Source of the DNA: Variovorax paradoxus
GTDB taxonomy: Bacteria; Pseudomonadota; Gammaproteobacteria; Burkholderiales; Burkholderiaceae_C
NCBI RefSeq assembly: GCF_018614955.1
Contig: NZ_JAGGNV010000003.1
Coordinates: forward strand, 237,126 to 301,125
DNA: 64,000 nt
Reading direction: 5' to 3'
In this document: positions 1-6,925 of the stretch, one piece after another
Position numbering within the stretch: position 1 is the stretch's first letter
Layout of the letters: each line of letters begins with the position of its first letter
The notes under the pieces: generated by a model
The model's input: only the letters and a program-made list of their open reading frames with translations
Databases searched by the model: none
What the model was told of the DNA's origin: nothing
Program-made: the position numbers and the translations under genes

Positions 1-596
1 CGCCGGATCCATTCGCCCGTGTGGAGCGATCCCTTCAAGGCCGCGAACACGCGCCCGCCGAAAAGCAGCGCTGCCGCCAGCGAGGTGCATGCGCCGGCGG
101 CATAGGCCAAGAGCAGCAGCGAGGTGCCGACGCTGGCGCCGTTGAGTGCTGCGCCGGTGAGGATCAAGCCGAGGATCGGACCGGCGCAGGGCGCCCAGAG
201 CAGGCCAGTGCCCACGCCCAGCACCAGCGGCGAGAGAACCGATGGCCGTGCGGCAGACCCGTCAGCCTGGGCGTTGGAGAGCCGGATGCCGAGCGCGACC
301 AGCGGCCTGCTCAGGCGGTGGGCCAGGCTCGGGAACAGCAGCGTGACGCCGAACACCGCCAGCAGCGCGATCGCTGCGTAGCGCCCGTACTGGTTGAGCT
401 CGACCACCCAGCCGCCGCCCACCGCGGCTAGCGTGGCGATGGCGGCAAAGGCCAGCGCCATGCCGAAGAGAAGGGGCAGGCCGTGCGAGCGGAACGGCCG
501 ATCGGCGCGCGCGAACACGAAGGGCAGCACCGGCAGGATGCACGGGCTCAGGATGGTGAGCACGCCGCCGAGGTAGGCCACGATGAGGAGGAGCAT
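1..596 (-). CDS. CcdA/DsbD-type transmembrane thiol-disulfide transporter (DipZ-like), C-terminus beyond window
   Basis: Reading leftward from the ATG at 596, the frame stays open to the window edge, giving 198 residues of a hydrophobic multi-spanning protein. It starts MLLLIVAYLGGVLTILSPC, and two cysteines (C19 in LSPCILP and C137 in APCAGP) sit where the redox pair of the CcdA/DsbD core lies. This family carries electrons from cytoplasmic thioredoxin across the inner membrane to periplasmic thiol proteins. The start is 25 bases after the histidine kinase stop, so the two genes probably form one transcript. The exported thioredoxin-like protein at 3695-4255 has the WTYTCINC motif usual in DipZ C-terminal redoxin domains, so this gene may be DipZ. 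The missing 3' part would decide whether a redoxin domain is fused here. Confidence 0.85.
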   Translation of the reverse strand, partial: MLLLIVAYLGGVLTILSPCILPVLPFVFARADRPFRSHGLPLLFGMALAFAAIATLAAVGGGWVVELNQYGRYAAIALLAVFGVTLLFPSLAHRLSRPLVALGIRLSNAQADGSAARPSVLSPLVLGVGTGLLWAPCAGPILGLILTGAALNGASVGTSLLLLAYAAGACTSLAAALLFGGRVFAALKGSLHTGEWIR

Positions 597-621
597 GGTG
601 TTTCTCGATGAGCGCGGGCGT

Positions 622-1938
622 TCAGGCCGCGCCGGGTTTGAACAGGGTCACGCGGGCCTCGAGCCCGCCTTCGCTGCGGTTCTGCAAACTGAGCTCCGCG
701 CCCATCGCCATCGCGAGCTGGTGCGCGATGGCGAGTCCGAGGCCCGTACCGCCGGTGCTTCGGTTGCGCGAGCTTTCGACCCGGTAGAAGGGCTTGAGTA
801 CGGCTTCCAGCTCGTCGGGCGGGATGCCCGGCCCGTTGTCGAGCACCGCGATGACCAGCCGGTCCGCATCGGCCTGCACCCGCACGCGCACCTCGCTGCC
901 GAACTTCAGCGCGTTGTCGACCAGGTTGACGAGGATCCGGCGCAGGGCATTGGGGCGCGTCACGATCGGCGCGTCGATGCGTCCCTCGAGCAGCACCTGC
1001 TGGCCGGAGTCCTCGTAGTCGCCGACCATGCTCTCGAGCAACGCGTCGGCATCGACGCGCAAGGGCGGCTCCGTGGCGCCATGCAACGTGCGCGCATAGG
1101 TGACGCCTTCCCTCACGAGCGCATTCATGGCGTCGAGGTCCTGCCGGAACTTCAGCTGGTCGCGCTCGTTGTCCATCATCTCGGTGCGCAGCCGCATCCG
1201 GGTGATCGGCGTCTGCAGGTCGTGCGAGATCGCAGCCAGGATCTCCACGCGTTCGGCCATGTAGCCGGAGATGCGCCGCTGCATCGCGTTGAAGGCGCGT
1301 GCCGCGTGCGCCACCTCGGTGGGGCCTTCTTCCTCGAGGTTGCGGGCCTTCAGGTCGGGCCCGAGCTCGTCCGCTGCCGCGGCGAGCCGGGCCAGCGGGC
1401 GCGTGACGAGCCGCACCGCGAACCAGGCGCAGACGGCCAGCACCGCGAGCTGGACCGCGAGCACCCACATGACCCAGTCCGACACCGGCATGCCGACGCG
1501 TCTCGCGTCGACGATCACCGGGCTGCCGTCCGCCAGCTTCACCTGGATCCGAAGGCCTTCGGTCGGTTCGGCGACCTGCGCCACCTTCACGACCTCGAAG
1601 GGATGCAGCGCATTGACGATGGCGGCGGCGAACTCCTGCGCCACCGGCGTCGCGGGCTCCGGGCCCGTGACGCTGCCGCCCAGCACGAAACGGTAGTTGC
1701 GCCGCTCCAGCCGGCCGAGCCAGCTCGCGCGCTCGGCGGCGGGCAGGCGATCCAGCAGGGCGATCGAGCTCGCGATGTCGCGTTCGATGCCGCTCATCAT
1801 CAGCTCGCGCAGCGCCATGCCGCGCTCATAGCGGATCGCCGCGAAGGTCAGCAGCTGCGCGATCGCGAGGCCGACCACGATGATCAGCGTCACGCGGGAG
1901 AACAGCGAGCGGGGGACGAGGCGGTGCATGGTGGGCAT
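622..1938 (-). CDS. Sensor histidine kinase with HAMP domain
   Basis: Membrane sensor of a two-component system, 438 residues from the ATG at 1938. A first membrane helix (about 15-35) and a second (about 155-178) bracket a periplasmic domain of some 120 residues. HAMP follows (about 178-231), then the H box SHDLQTP with H239, the N box around N342, and the ATP-lid glycine motifs DNGPGIP (367-373) and GTGLGLA (397-403). All catalytic elements look intact. ATG codons at 1938 and 1929 are both possible. A TATAAC -10 ends 7 bases before 1938, so that start would be nearly leaderless. The CcdA-type gene follows in the same direction. The likely partner regulator is at 2808-3548 on the other strand, with ohr between them. 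The signal sensed is unknown, but the neighbours point to thiol or peroxide stress. Confidence 0.9.
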   Translation of the reverse strand: MPTMHRLVPRSLFSRVTLIIVVGLAIAQLLTFAAIRYERGMALRELMMSGIERDIASSIALLDRLPAAERASWLGRLERRNYRFVLGGSVTGPEPATPVAQEFAAAIVNALHPFEVVKVAQVAEPTEGLRIQVKLADGSPVIVDARRVGMPVSDWVMWVLAVQLAVLAVCAWFAVRLVTRPLARLAAAADELGPDLKARNLEEEGPTEVAHAARAFNAMQRRISGYMAERVEILAAISHDLQTPITRMRLRTEMMDNERDQLKFRQDLDAMNALVREGVTYARTLHGATEPPLRVDADALLESMVGDYEDSGQQVLLEGRIDAPIVTRPNALRRILVNLVDNALKFGSEVRVRVQADADRLVIAVLDNGPGIPPDELEAVLKPFYRVESSRNRSTGGTGLGLAIAHQLAMAMGAELSLQNRSEGGLEARVTLFKPGAA

Positions 1939-1945
1939 GGATCCG

Positions 1946-1997
1946 GTTATATGCCTGCGTTCACCCGAAATCGCTTTCGCGTGTATTGCAGTGTGTC
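1946..1997 (-). promoter_or_regulatory. Predicted promoter of the kinase gene: GATAC-type motif plus -10
   Basis: Read toward the kinase gene, a 15-base motif at 1997-1983 (GACACACTGCAATAC) is a degenerate copy of the motif upstream of ohr, the regulator and the thioredoxin gene. A -10 hexamer TATAAC lies at 1951-1946, starting on the 32nd base after the motif, the same distance as at ohr and the thioredoxin gene. Transcription would begin about 1939, at the kinase start codon. Confidence 0.5.
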
Positions 1998-2035
1998 GGG
2001 CAGCGAAGGGCGACATGAGATCCTTGGTGTGAGTG

Positions 2036-2070
2036 ACCCGGCCTGCCTGTTCGGCACGGACAGGCCGGGT
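2036..2070 (-). terminator. Hairpin after ohr
   Basis: ACCCGGCCTG at 2036-2045 pairs perfectly with CAGGCCGGGT at 2061-2070, giving a 10-bp G/C-rich stem with a 15-base loop. It lies 16 bases past the ohr stop. No T-run follows on either strand, so it may be a weak terminator or an mRNA-stabilising hairpin rather than a classical intrinsic terminator. Confidence 0.45.
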
Positions 2071-2085
2071 GAGTGGGAAGCCGAC

Positions 2086-2505
2086 TCAGACCAGGTTGAT
2101 CTCGACGCCGATGTTGCCCCGTGTGGCCTTCGAATACGGGCAGGTCTGGTGCGCGGCATCCACCAGGGCCCGCGCGACCTCGTGCTCCACGCCCGGCAGG
2201 CTCACGTTGAGGCGGGCCTGGAGAAAGTAGGCGCCGTCCGTGGTGCCCAGGTCGACTTCGGCGTCGACGGCCGTGTCGGCCGGCAGCTTGATCTTCCTCT
2301 GGGCGGCCGCGAGCCCCATCGCGCCGATGAAGCAGGCCGACCAGCCGGCAGCGAACAACTGCTCGGGGTTGGTGCCGGTGCCTGCGGCGCCGGGCGAAGA
2401 GAGCTTGATGTCCAGGCGGCCGTCGGTGCTGCGGGACTCGCCGTCGCGACCGCCCGAGGAGGTGTGGGTCTTGCCGGTGTAGAGAACTTTTTCGATGCGG
2501 GTCAT
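2086..2505 (-). CDS. ohr: Organic hydroperoxide resistance protein (Ohr)
   Basis: Thiol-dependent peroxidase of the OsmC/Ohr family. It reduces organic hydroperoxides in the cytoplasm, usually with lipoyl proteins as electron donors. The 139-residue length is normal. Both catalytic cysteines are visible: C58 in WSACFIGAM and C122 in HQTCPYSK. The ATG at 2505 is chosen because AAGGAA precedes it at good spacing and the protein then begins MTRIEKVLYTGKTHT, as in known Ohr proteins. ohr is usually controlled by the MarR-type repressor OhrR, but no ohrR lies nearby. Instead it sits between a histidine kinase and its probable regulator and shares their upstream motif. I infer control by this two-component system. 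Confidence 0.95.
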   Translation of the reverse strand: MTRIEKVLYTGKTHTSSGGRDGESRSTDGRLDIKLSSPGAAGTGTNPEQLFAAGWSACFIGAMGLAAAQRKIKLPADTAVDAEVDLGTTDGAYFLQARLNVSLPGVEHEVARALVDAAHQTCPYSKATRGNIGVEINLV

Positions 2506-2573
2506 GTGTATTTCCTTGGAGAATGGAGGGGGAGAACGCTTGCTTGTCGCCAACCGGAAAAGCTGACGGCGCG

Positions 2574-2625
2574 ATTGTTGGCGTCGAACACCTCGAAGAC
2601 CGCGGACTCGGTATGCCTGTGTATC
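2574..2625 (-). promoter_or_regulatory. Predicted ohr promoter: GATAC-type motif plus -10
   Basis: Read toward ohr, GATACACAGGCATAC lies at 2625-2611, with two ATAC half-sites 10 bases apart (one helical turn, as expected for OmpR-family binding). Thirty bases later comes CAACAATC. The thioredoxin promoter has the same layout: a motif differing at one base, 30 bases, then CAAGAATC. The expected start of transcription is near 2567, giving a leader of about 60 bases. Confidence 0.55.
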
Positions 2626-2641
2626 CGGGCTGTCTTTCACA

Positions 2642-2658
2642 ACAGTAAATTTCACTGT
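2642..2658. repeat. Short inverted repeat between ohr and the regulator gene
   Basis: ACAGT (2642-2646) and ACTGT (2654-2658) are perfect inverted copies around AAATTTC. It sits in the divergent region between the ohr and regulator promoters and could be a binding site. The arms are only 5 bp, so chance is not excluded. Confidence 0.3.
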
Positions 2659-2723
2659 CGTCGCCGGCATCGCTTTCCGGCACCCGGGCGCCGCGAAACA
2701 CAATGTCGTGGCCCGCAGCGCCG

Positions 2724-2774
2724 GATACTTGGCCATACAAAGGAGTCGATTCCGGCGCAGGAGCGGACTACATT
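2724..2774 (+). promoter_or_regulatory. Predicted promoter of the response regulator gene
   Basis: GATACTTGGCCATAC at 2724-2738 keeps both ATAC half-sites of the shared motif and points toward the regulator gene. TACATT at 2769-2774 begins on the 31st base after the motif and fits a -10. A CGATT at 2747-2751 has the same offset from the -10 as CGATT in the kinase promoter. The start would be near 2781. This suggests that the regulator controls its own gene. Confidence 0.5.
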
Positions 2775-2807
2775 GCGCTTGCAACACCTGCTCGATGCCG
2801 CACTGCC

Positions 2808-3548
2808 ATGACTCCCAAGACCTCCGACCACATCCTCATCGTCGACGACGATCGCGAGATCCGCGAACTGCTCACCACCTACCTGGTCAAGAACGGCCTG
2901 CGCGTGGTCGCGGTGCCGACCGGCCGGCACATGCGCGTCGCGCTGGAGGAATCGGGCCCCTTCGACCTGATCATTCTCGATTTGATGTTGCCGGGCGAGG
3001 ACGGGCTCACGCTGTGCCGCGACCTGCGCACGGGCAAGTACAAGGCCACGCCCATCCTGATGTTGACGGCGCGCAGCGAGGAGGCCGACCGGATCCTCGG
3101 CCTCGAGATGGGCGCCGACGATTACCTGGCCAAGCCCTTCTCCGCCCGGGAGCTGCTCGCGCGCATACGCGCCGTGATGCGCCGCACCCGGATGCTGCCT
3201 CCCAACATGCACTCGACGGAGTCGGCGAAGAAGCTGGCTTTCGGCGAATGGCACGTAGACACCACCGCGCGGCACCTGCTCGACGCGAGCGGCACGATGG
3301 TCGCGCTGAGCGGCGCCGAATACCGGCTGCTGCGCATCTTTCTCGATCACCCGCAGAAGGTGCTCAGCCGCGACCAGCTGTTGAGCCTGACGCAGGGCCG
3401 GGAAGCGGAGCTCTTCGAGCGCTCGATCGACCTGCTCGTGAGCCGGCTGCGCCAGCGGCTGCGCGACGACGCGCGCGAGCCGAGGTACATCAAGACCGTG
3501 CGCAGCGAAGGCTACGTGTTCGCATCGGCGGTGGAGGCGGTCGACTGA
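2808..3548 (+). CDS. OmpR/PhoB-family response regulator
   Basis: DNA-binding half of the two-component system, 246 residues. The receiver domain has the acidic cluster D13-D15, the phosphorylated D58 in LIILDLMLPGEDG, and K109 in LAKPFSARELL. A winged-helix output domain (about 150-240) ends in the usual YIKTVRSEGYVF pattern. The ATG at 2808 is preferred to an in-frame ATG at 2703, because the upstream part has no family similarity and would overlap the predicted promoter. The kinase gene lies on the other strand 870 bases away, an unusual split pair. The shared motif upstream of both genes, ohr and the thioredoxin gene is the best candidate for this protein's target. Confidence 0.92.
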   Translation: MTPKTSDHILIVDDDREIRELLTTYLVKNGLRVVAVPTGRHMRVALEESGPFDLIILDLMLPGEDGLTLCRDLRTGKYKATPILMLTARSEEADRILGLEMGADDYLAKPFSARELLARIRAVMRRTRMLPPNMHSTESAKKLAFGEWHVDTTARHLLDASGTMVALSGAEYRLLRIFLDHPQKVLSRDQLLSLTQGREAELFERSIDLLVSRLRQRLRDDAREPRYIKTVRSEGYVFASAVEAVD

Positions 3549-3567
3549 GCCGACCACACCGAGCCGG

Positions 3568-3693
3568 CTAGCTGCGGACGCGCTTTTCGGGCCCCGCGCG
3601 CTGACGGGCCGTGATGCAGTGGCAGCTCGTCGGATTGCGGATCTCGTGCGAGATGCCGCCCGCCAGGAAGAGCAGGGCAAGCCAGATCTTCAT
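3568..3693 (-). CDS. Possible 41-residue exported small protein
   Basis: A short frame starts at ATG 3693, one base after the stop of the thioredoxin-like gene (TGAGATG), which would suit translational coupling. The N-terminus MKIWLALLFLAGG resembles a short signal peptide. The rest is polar with two cysteines (CHC). The segment GISHEIRNPT happens to look like a histidine-kinase H box, but nothing else of a kinase is present. I do not recognise a family. It could be a real small protein or a chance frame. Confidence 0.3.
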   Translation of the reverse strand: MKIWLALLFLAGGISHEIRNPTSCHCITARQRAGPEKRVRS

Positions 3694-3694
3694 C

Positions 3695-4255
3695 TCAGGA
3701 GCCCGCGGGCGACTGCTGCGCAAGAAGCGCCTGGATCTTCTTCTCGGTCTCGCCGTAGCGCCCCTCGCCGAAATGCGAGTAGACGACCTTTCCCTGTTTG
3801 TCGATCAGGTAGACGGCAGGCCAATACTGGTTGTTGAAAGCCTTCCAGGTCGCGTAGCTGTTGTCCTGGGCGACGGCGTGCTTGATCTGCAGTTTCTTGA
3901 TGGCGTCCTGGACGTTCTTGGTCGATTTCTCGAACGCGAACTCCGGCGTGTGCACGCCCACCACGACCAGGCCCTGGTCCTTGTACTTCTCGTGCCATTC
4001 CTTGACGTAGGGCAGGTGGTTCAGGCAGTTGATGCAGGTGTAGGTCCAGAAGTCGATGAGGACCACCTTGCCGCGCAACTCTTCCATCTTCAGCGGCTGG
4101 GAGTTGAGCCAGGTGTCGATCTTCTGGAACTCCGGTGCCGAGCGGGTCGCGCCGGCAGCGGCGTCGCCGCCGAGCGGAGGCGCGGCGAAGGTGAGGGCGG
4201 CCACCGACGCTGCGGCGGCCACGGCGAGGGGAAGTGCGATGGATCGGATGTTCAT
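3695..4255 (-). CDS. Exported thioredoxin-like (redoxin) protein
   Basis: Periplasmic thiol-disulfide protein of 186 residues. A signal peptide (MNIRSIALPLAVAAAASVAA, with a likely cut near residue 24) is followed by a thioredoxin fold. The active site is WTYTCINC (C74 and C77) and a cis-proline motif lies at WPAVYLID (P146). The WTYTCINC signature is typical of DipZ/TlpA-like redoxins, which receive electrons from CcdA/DsbD-type transporters such as the one at 1-596. The ATG at 4255 follows AAGGAAAT at good spacing. The shared regulatory motif lies 85 bases upstream. Likely role: keeping periplasmic thiols reduced, or copper- or peroxide-linked redox repair, under the local two-component system. 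The exact substrate is unknown. Confidence 0.85.
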   Translation of the reverse strand: MNIRSIALPLAVAAAASVAALTFAAPPLGGDAAAGATRSAPEFQKIDTWLNSQPLKMEELRGKVVLIDFWTYTCINCLNHLPYVKEWHEKYKDQGLVVVGVHTPEFAFEKSTKNVQDAIKKLQIKHAVAQDNSYATWKAFNNQYWPAVYLIDKQGKVVYSHFGEGRYGETEKKIQALLAQQSPAGS

Positions 4256-4303
4256 GGTGATTTCCTTCGGGTGAGCGATGAGACTTGGCTTCGGAACGAA
4301 CGG

Positions 4304-4355
4304 ATTCTTGGCCACGTTCGGCCTCTCAAGTGCCCATCGCGTATGCCTCTGTATC
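4304..4355 (-). promoter_or_regulatory. Predicted promoter of the thioredoxin-like gene
   Basis: GATACAGAGGCATAC (4355-4341, read toward the gene) differs from the ohr copy at one base. CAAGAATC follows after exactly 30 bases, as at ohr. A weaker second copy, GATACACGGGGTAC, lies at 4411-4398. The start would be near 4297, with a leader of about 42 bases. Confidence 0.55.
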
Positions 4356-4449
4356 GGCGCGAGAAATCCACACACTACGTTTCGCAGCCGGGCTTTTGTA
4401 CCCCGTGTATCTGCCGACGCTCATGTGCAGGTACTTGCGGGACAGCACA

Positions 4450-5244
4450 CTAACCAGAGCCTGTCATCAGCTTGATGCCGCCCAGGGCGATCAGCACCAT
4501 GCCGAGCGCTGCAGCCAGACGGTCCCCGCGAGGCAGCAATTTCTCGAGCGCGACGGCGATCGAAAGCGCGGCGACCCAGGCGAGGTTCATGACCCCGCCG
4601 ACGAACAGCAAGGCCATCAACGCCCAGCAACAGCCCACGCAGAACAGGCCGTGCCGCGCCCCCATGACGAAAGCACCATACGCGCCGGGGCGCCATTCTC
4701 CGAGCAGGAAGCCCAGCGGCGTTCGACAGCGCGAAAGACACATGCGCTTGAGGCGCGAGAACTGGTAGACGCCGGCGATCAGCAGCAGCGCGCCGGTCAG
4801 CAACGGCGACGTGCTGAGGATCATCGGGTCGATCCAGCCCGGGAGCTGAAGCGCCCACTGTGCGGCTGTGGCACCCGCGCTGAAGGCGAACCAGACTGTC
4901 AGATAGGCGGCGACGAAGCTGCGCGCCCGCGCCATGTCCCCGCTGGGCGCGCTCATGTTGACGAAAGTCAGGACCATCGGCATGGCCGAGGGCAGCATCA
5001 TCGCGGCCATCATGACCGCCCACATGGACCAGATGGCGAGCATGTTGGACGCGGTCCAGCTCGACGAGGCGGGCATGGTCAGTTGCGCAAAAGGATGGCC
5101 CATGTCGATCGCGATCCAGGCCAGGAATGCCCAGGCCATCAAGGCGAGCGCGAGGATCCCGATCGCCCACCTCGGCTGCCGCGCAATGAGAGCGACAGTG
5201 CTTTGCGGCGGCCTGTCCGCCGAATCGCGCCTCTCCTGTGCCAT
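4450..5244 (-). CDS. DUF2182 membrane protein
   Basis: Inner-membrane protein of 264 residues with about seven hydrophobic segments. It carries methionine-rich stretches (MWAVMMAAMMLPSAMPMV) and the family's cysteine motif HGLFCVGCCWALM. DUF2182 is described as a predicted metal-binding membrane protein, with no established reaction. The ATG at 5244 is preferred to an in-frame TTG at 5265 because GGAGGG lies just before it. It is divergent from a DUF1326 gene, and these two families are often neighbours, so they probably act together. The Met/Cys content suggests soft metals such as copper, but this is inference. Confidence 0.85.
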   Translation of the reverse strand: MAQERRDSADRPPQSTVALIARQPRWAIGILALALMAWAFLAWIAIDMGHPFAQLTMPASSSWTASNMLAIWSMWAVMMAAMMLPSAMPMVLTFVNMSAPSGDMARARSFVAAYLTVWFAFSAGATAAQWALQLPGWIDPMILSTSPLLTGALLLIAGVYQFSRLKRMCLSRCRTPLGFLLGEWRPGAYGAFVMGARHGLFCVGCCWALMALLFVGGVMNLAWVAALSIAVALEKLLPRGDRLAAALGMVLIALGGIKLMTGSG

Positions 5245-5395
5245 CGATAGCCCTCCTGTGCGCAACCGCTATTCGATCCAACACCTGTCCCGGACGATCC
5301 GCGCCTCGCGGCGGCCTGTCAACCCGGCCGCTTGCAGGCACCCGGCGATCGGCATAGCATTCTCTTGGCGGCGCCTTCTGTCGGGGAGAATCCTG

Positions 5396-6010
5396 ATGAC
5401 CAACTGGCATGTAGACGGCGAGTACATGGAAACATGCAACTGCGCCTTTCTCTGTCCCTGCATCACCTCCAACCTCACGGCACGGCCGACCGAGGGTGAT
5501 TGCAAGGCCGCGTTCGCGATGCGCATCGACAAGGGCGAGAAGGACGGCGTGAAGCTCGAGGGCCTGTCATTCATCGTGCTGATGCATTCGCCCGGCGCAA
5601 TGGGCGACGGCAACATCACGGTCGGGCTGATCGTCGACGACCGTGCTTCGGATCCGCAGGCCGAGGCGATCGCTGCCATTGCGACAGGAGCGGCTGGCGG
5701 CCCGATGGCGGCGCTCGGGCCGCTCGTCGGCCGTGTCGCAGGCGTCGAACGGCGGCCGATTCACTTCGACGTCGACGGGCTGAAGCGCACGGTGCGCGCC
5801 GGCGAGCTGGTCGACCAGGCGTGCGTGGGCATCGCGAGCGCGGTGGCGCCCGACCAGGCCATCGGCGTGGACAACACGGCCCACCCGGTGAACAGCCGGC
5901 TGTCGCTCGCCAAGGCGACGCGCAGCAGCATGCACGCGTTCGGCATCGACTGGGACGACGCGACCGGCACGCGCAACGGACACTTCGCGCCGTTCTCGTG
6001 GGCCGGGTAG
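5396..6010 (+). CDS. DUF1326 protein with N-terminal cysteine cluster
   Basis: Soluble protein of 204 residues without a signal peptide. The family hallmark is the cluster CNCAFLCPC near the N-terminus (C14, C16, C20, C22), a likely metal site. The rest is a conserved domain of unknown function. GGGGAGA precedes the ATG at 5396. It is transcribed away from the DUF2182 gene across a 151-base gap that should hold both promoters. No copy of the GATAC motif is visible there, so the pair may not belong to the adjacent two-component regulon. Function is unknown; a metal-related role with DUF2182 is inferred. Confidence 0.85.
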   Translation: MTNWHVDGEYMETCNCAFLCPCITSNLTARPTEGDCKAAFAMRIDKGEKDGVKLEGLSFIVLMHSPGAMGDGNITVGLIVDDRASDPQAEAIAAIATGAAGGPMAALGPLVGRVAGVERRPIHFDVDGLKRTVRAGELVDQACVGIASAVAPDQAIGVDNTAHPVNSRLSLAKATRSSMHAFGIDWDDATGTRNGHFAPFSWAG

Positions 6011-6046
6011 TTCACCCGAGCGCTGGGTAAGCCACCGGCATCCCCA

Positions 6047-6925
6047 TTGATCAATTTCGGACGAAGATACTCAGCGGAACGGCTCCTGAAGAGTGCGGTC
6101 TTCACCAAGCTTTTCTTCCCGCTGTTCACACAGCGGGCGGCCGAAAAGTATCCGCAGTTCGTCGTCTTTTCCTCCGACCTGATCGGCCAGGGCATCAACC
6201 TGTACGGCTACTGGGAGCACGAGGAACTCGCGGCGCTGGCGCAGTGGCTGAAGGACCACCATGTCGTCGGGGGCGCGATGCTCGATGTGGGAGCGAACAT
6301 CGGCAACCACAGCGTCTTTCTCGCCCGGCACTTCGACGTCGTCCACGCGGTGGAGCCTTCTCCTAGGACCTTCGGCGTGCTCCTGATGAATGCTTCGCTG
6401 GCTTCCAATATCCAGTGCCATCAGATCGCGGCGTCGGACAGGAACGGGTTGGCCGCATTCCGCCTGGAGACCGTGAACGTCGGGTACTCCCGCATCGTCG
6501 ACGCCCCGCTGAGCGACAGCACCATCCAGGTGAGGTGCTGGAAGCTGGACGACTATTTCCAGGAAGTGAAGGACATCCGCCTGGTCAAGATCGATGTCGA
6601 GGGGCACGAAGCGCAGGCCATCAAGGGCATGGAAGGAATCCTGCGCAAATGCTCGCCCGTCGTCGTGTTCGAACAGCACTTCAGCGCGTTCAAGGACGGC
6701 AAGTCGGAGGCGATCGAGCTGCTCAAGGAGAACGGCTACACGGAGTTCTACTTCGTCGACAGGGTTCCTTCGACGCAACGGGGAGGACGTACGTCCAAGC
6801 TCTGGTTCTTTCTCTGTTCGCTCCTCATGGGCTTCAGGCTTGTCGTCAAGAAGCGGACGGAGTTGGAGCCGGCCTTCTACGAGATGCTGATAGCCAAGAA
6901 GGCGGTCGTCACCAGTCTTCCTTGA
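6047..6925 (+). CDS. FkbM-family SAM-dependent methyltransferase
   Basis: 292 residues. The SAM-binding motif MLDVGANIGNHSVFLA is followed by the acidic loop VHAVEPSPRTF and the family motif LVKIDVEGHEAQAIKGM. FkbM enzymes methylate hydroxyl groups on sugars or small molecules, often in polysaccharide synthesis. No ATG exists upstream of the conserved core, so TTG 6047 is taken as the start. The frame is open from the DUF1326 stop (same frame), so another non-ATG start is possible. The gene stands alone with no glycan genes nearby, and its codon use looks less G/C-biased than its neighbours, which hints at transfer. Its end overlaps the convergent ABC permease by 17 bases. Confidence 0.8.
   Translation: MINFGRRYSAERLLKSAVFTKLFFPLFTQRAAEKYPQFVVFSSDLIGQGINLYGYWEHEELAALAQWLKDHHVVGGAMLDVGANIGNHSVFLARHFDVVHAVEPSPRTFGVLLMNASLASNIQCHQIAASDRNGLAAFRLETVNVGYSRIVDAPLSDSTIQVRCWKLDDYFQEVKDIRLVKIDVEGHEAQAIKGMEGILRKCSPVVVFEQHFSAFKDGKSEAIELLKENGYTEFYFVDRVPSTQRGGRTSKLWFFLCSLLMGFRLVVKKRTELEPAFYEMLIAKKAVVTSLP

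Noticed and set aside
2703..2807. Earlier ATG for the response regulator
   Set aside because: It would add 35 residues without similarity and place the start codon upstream of the predicted -10.
583..2811. A 742-codon open frame on the + strand across kinase and ohr
   Set aside because: It is a shadow of high-GC coding DNA; the minus strand encodes an intact histidine kinase and Ohr with all motifs, and the shadow has no domain.
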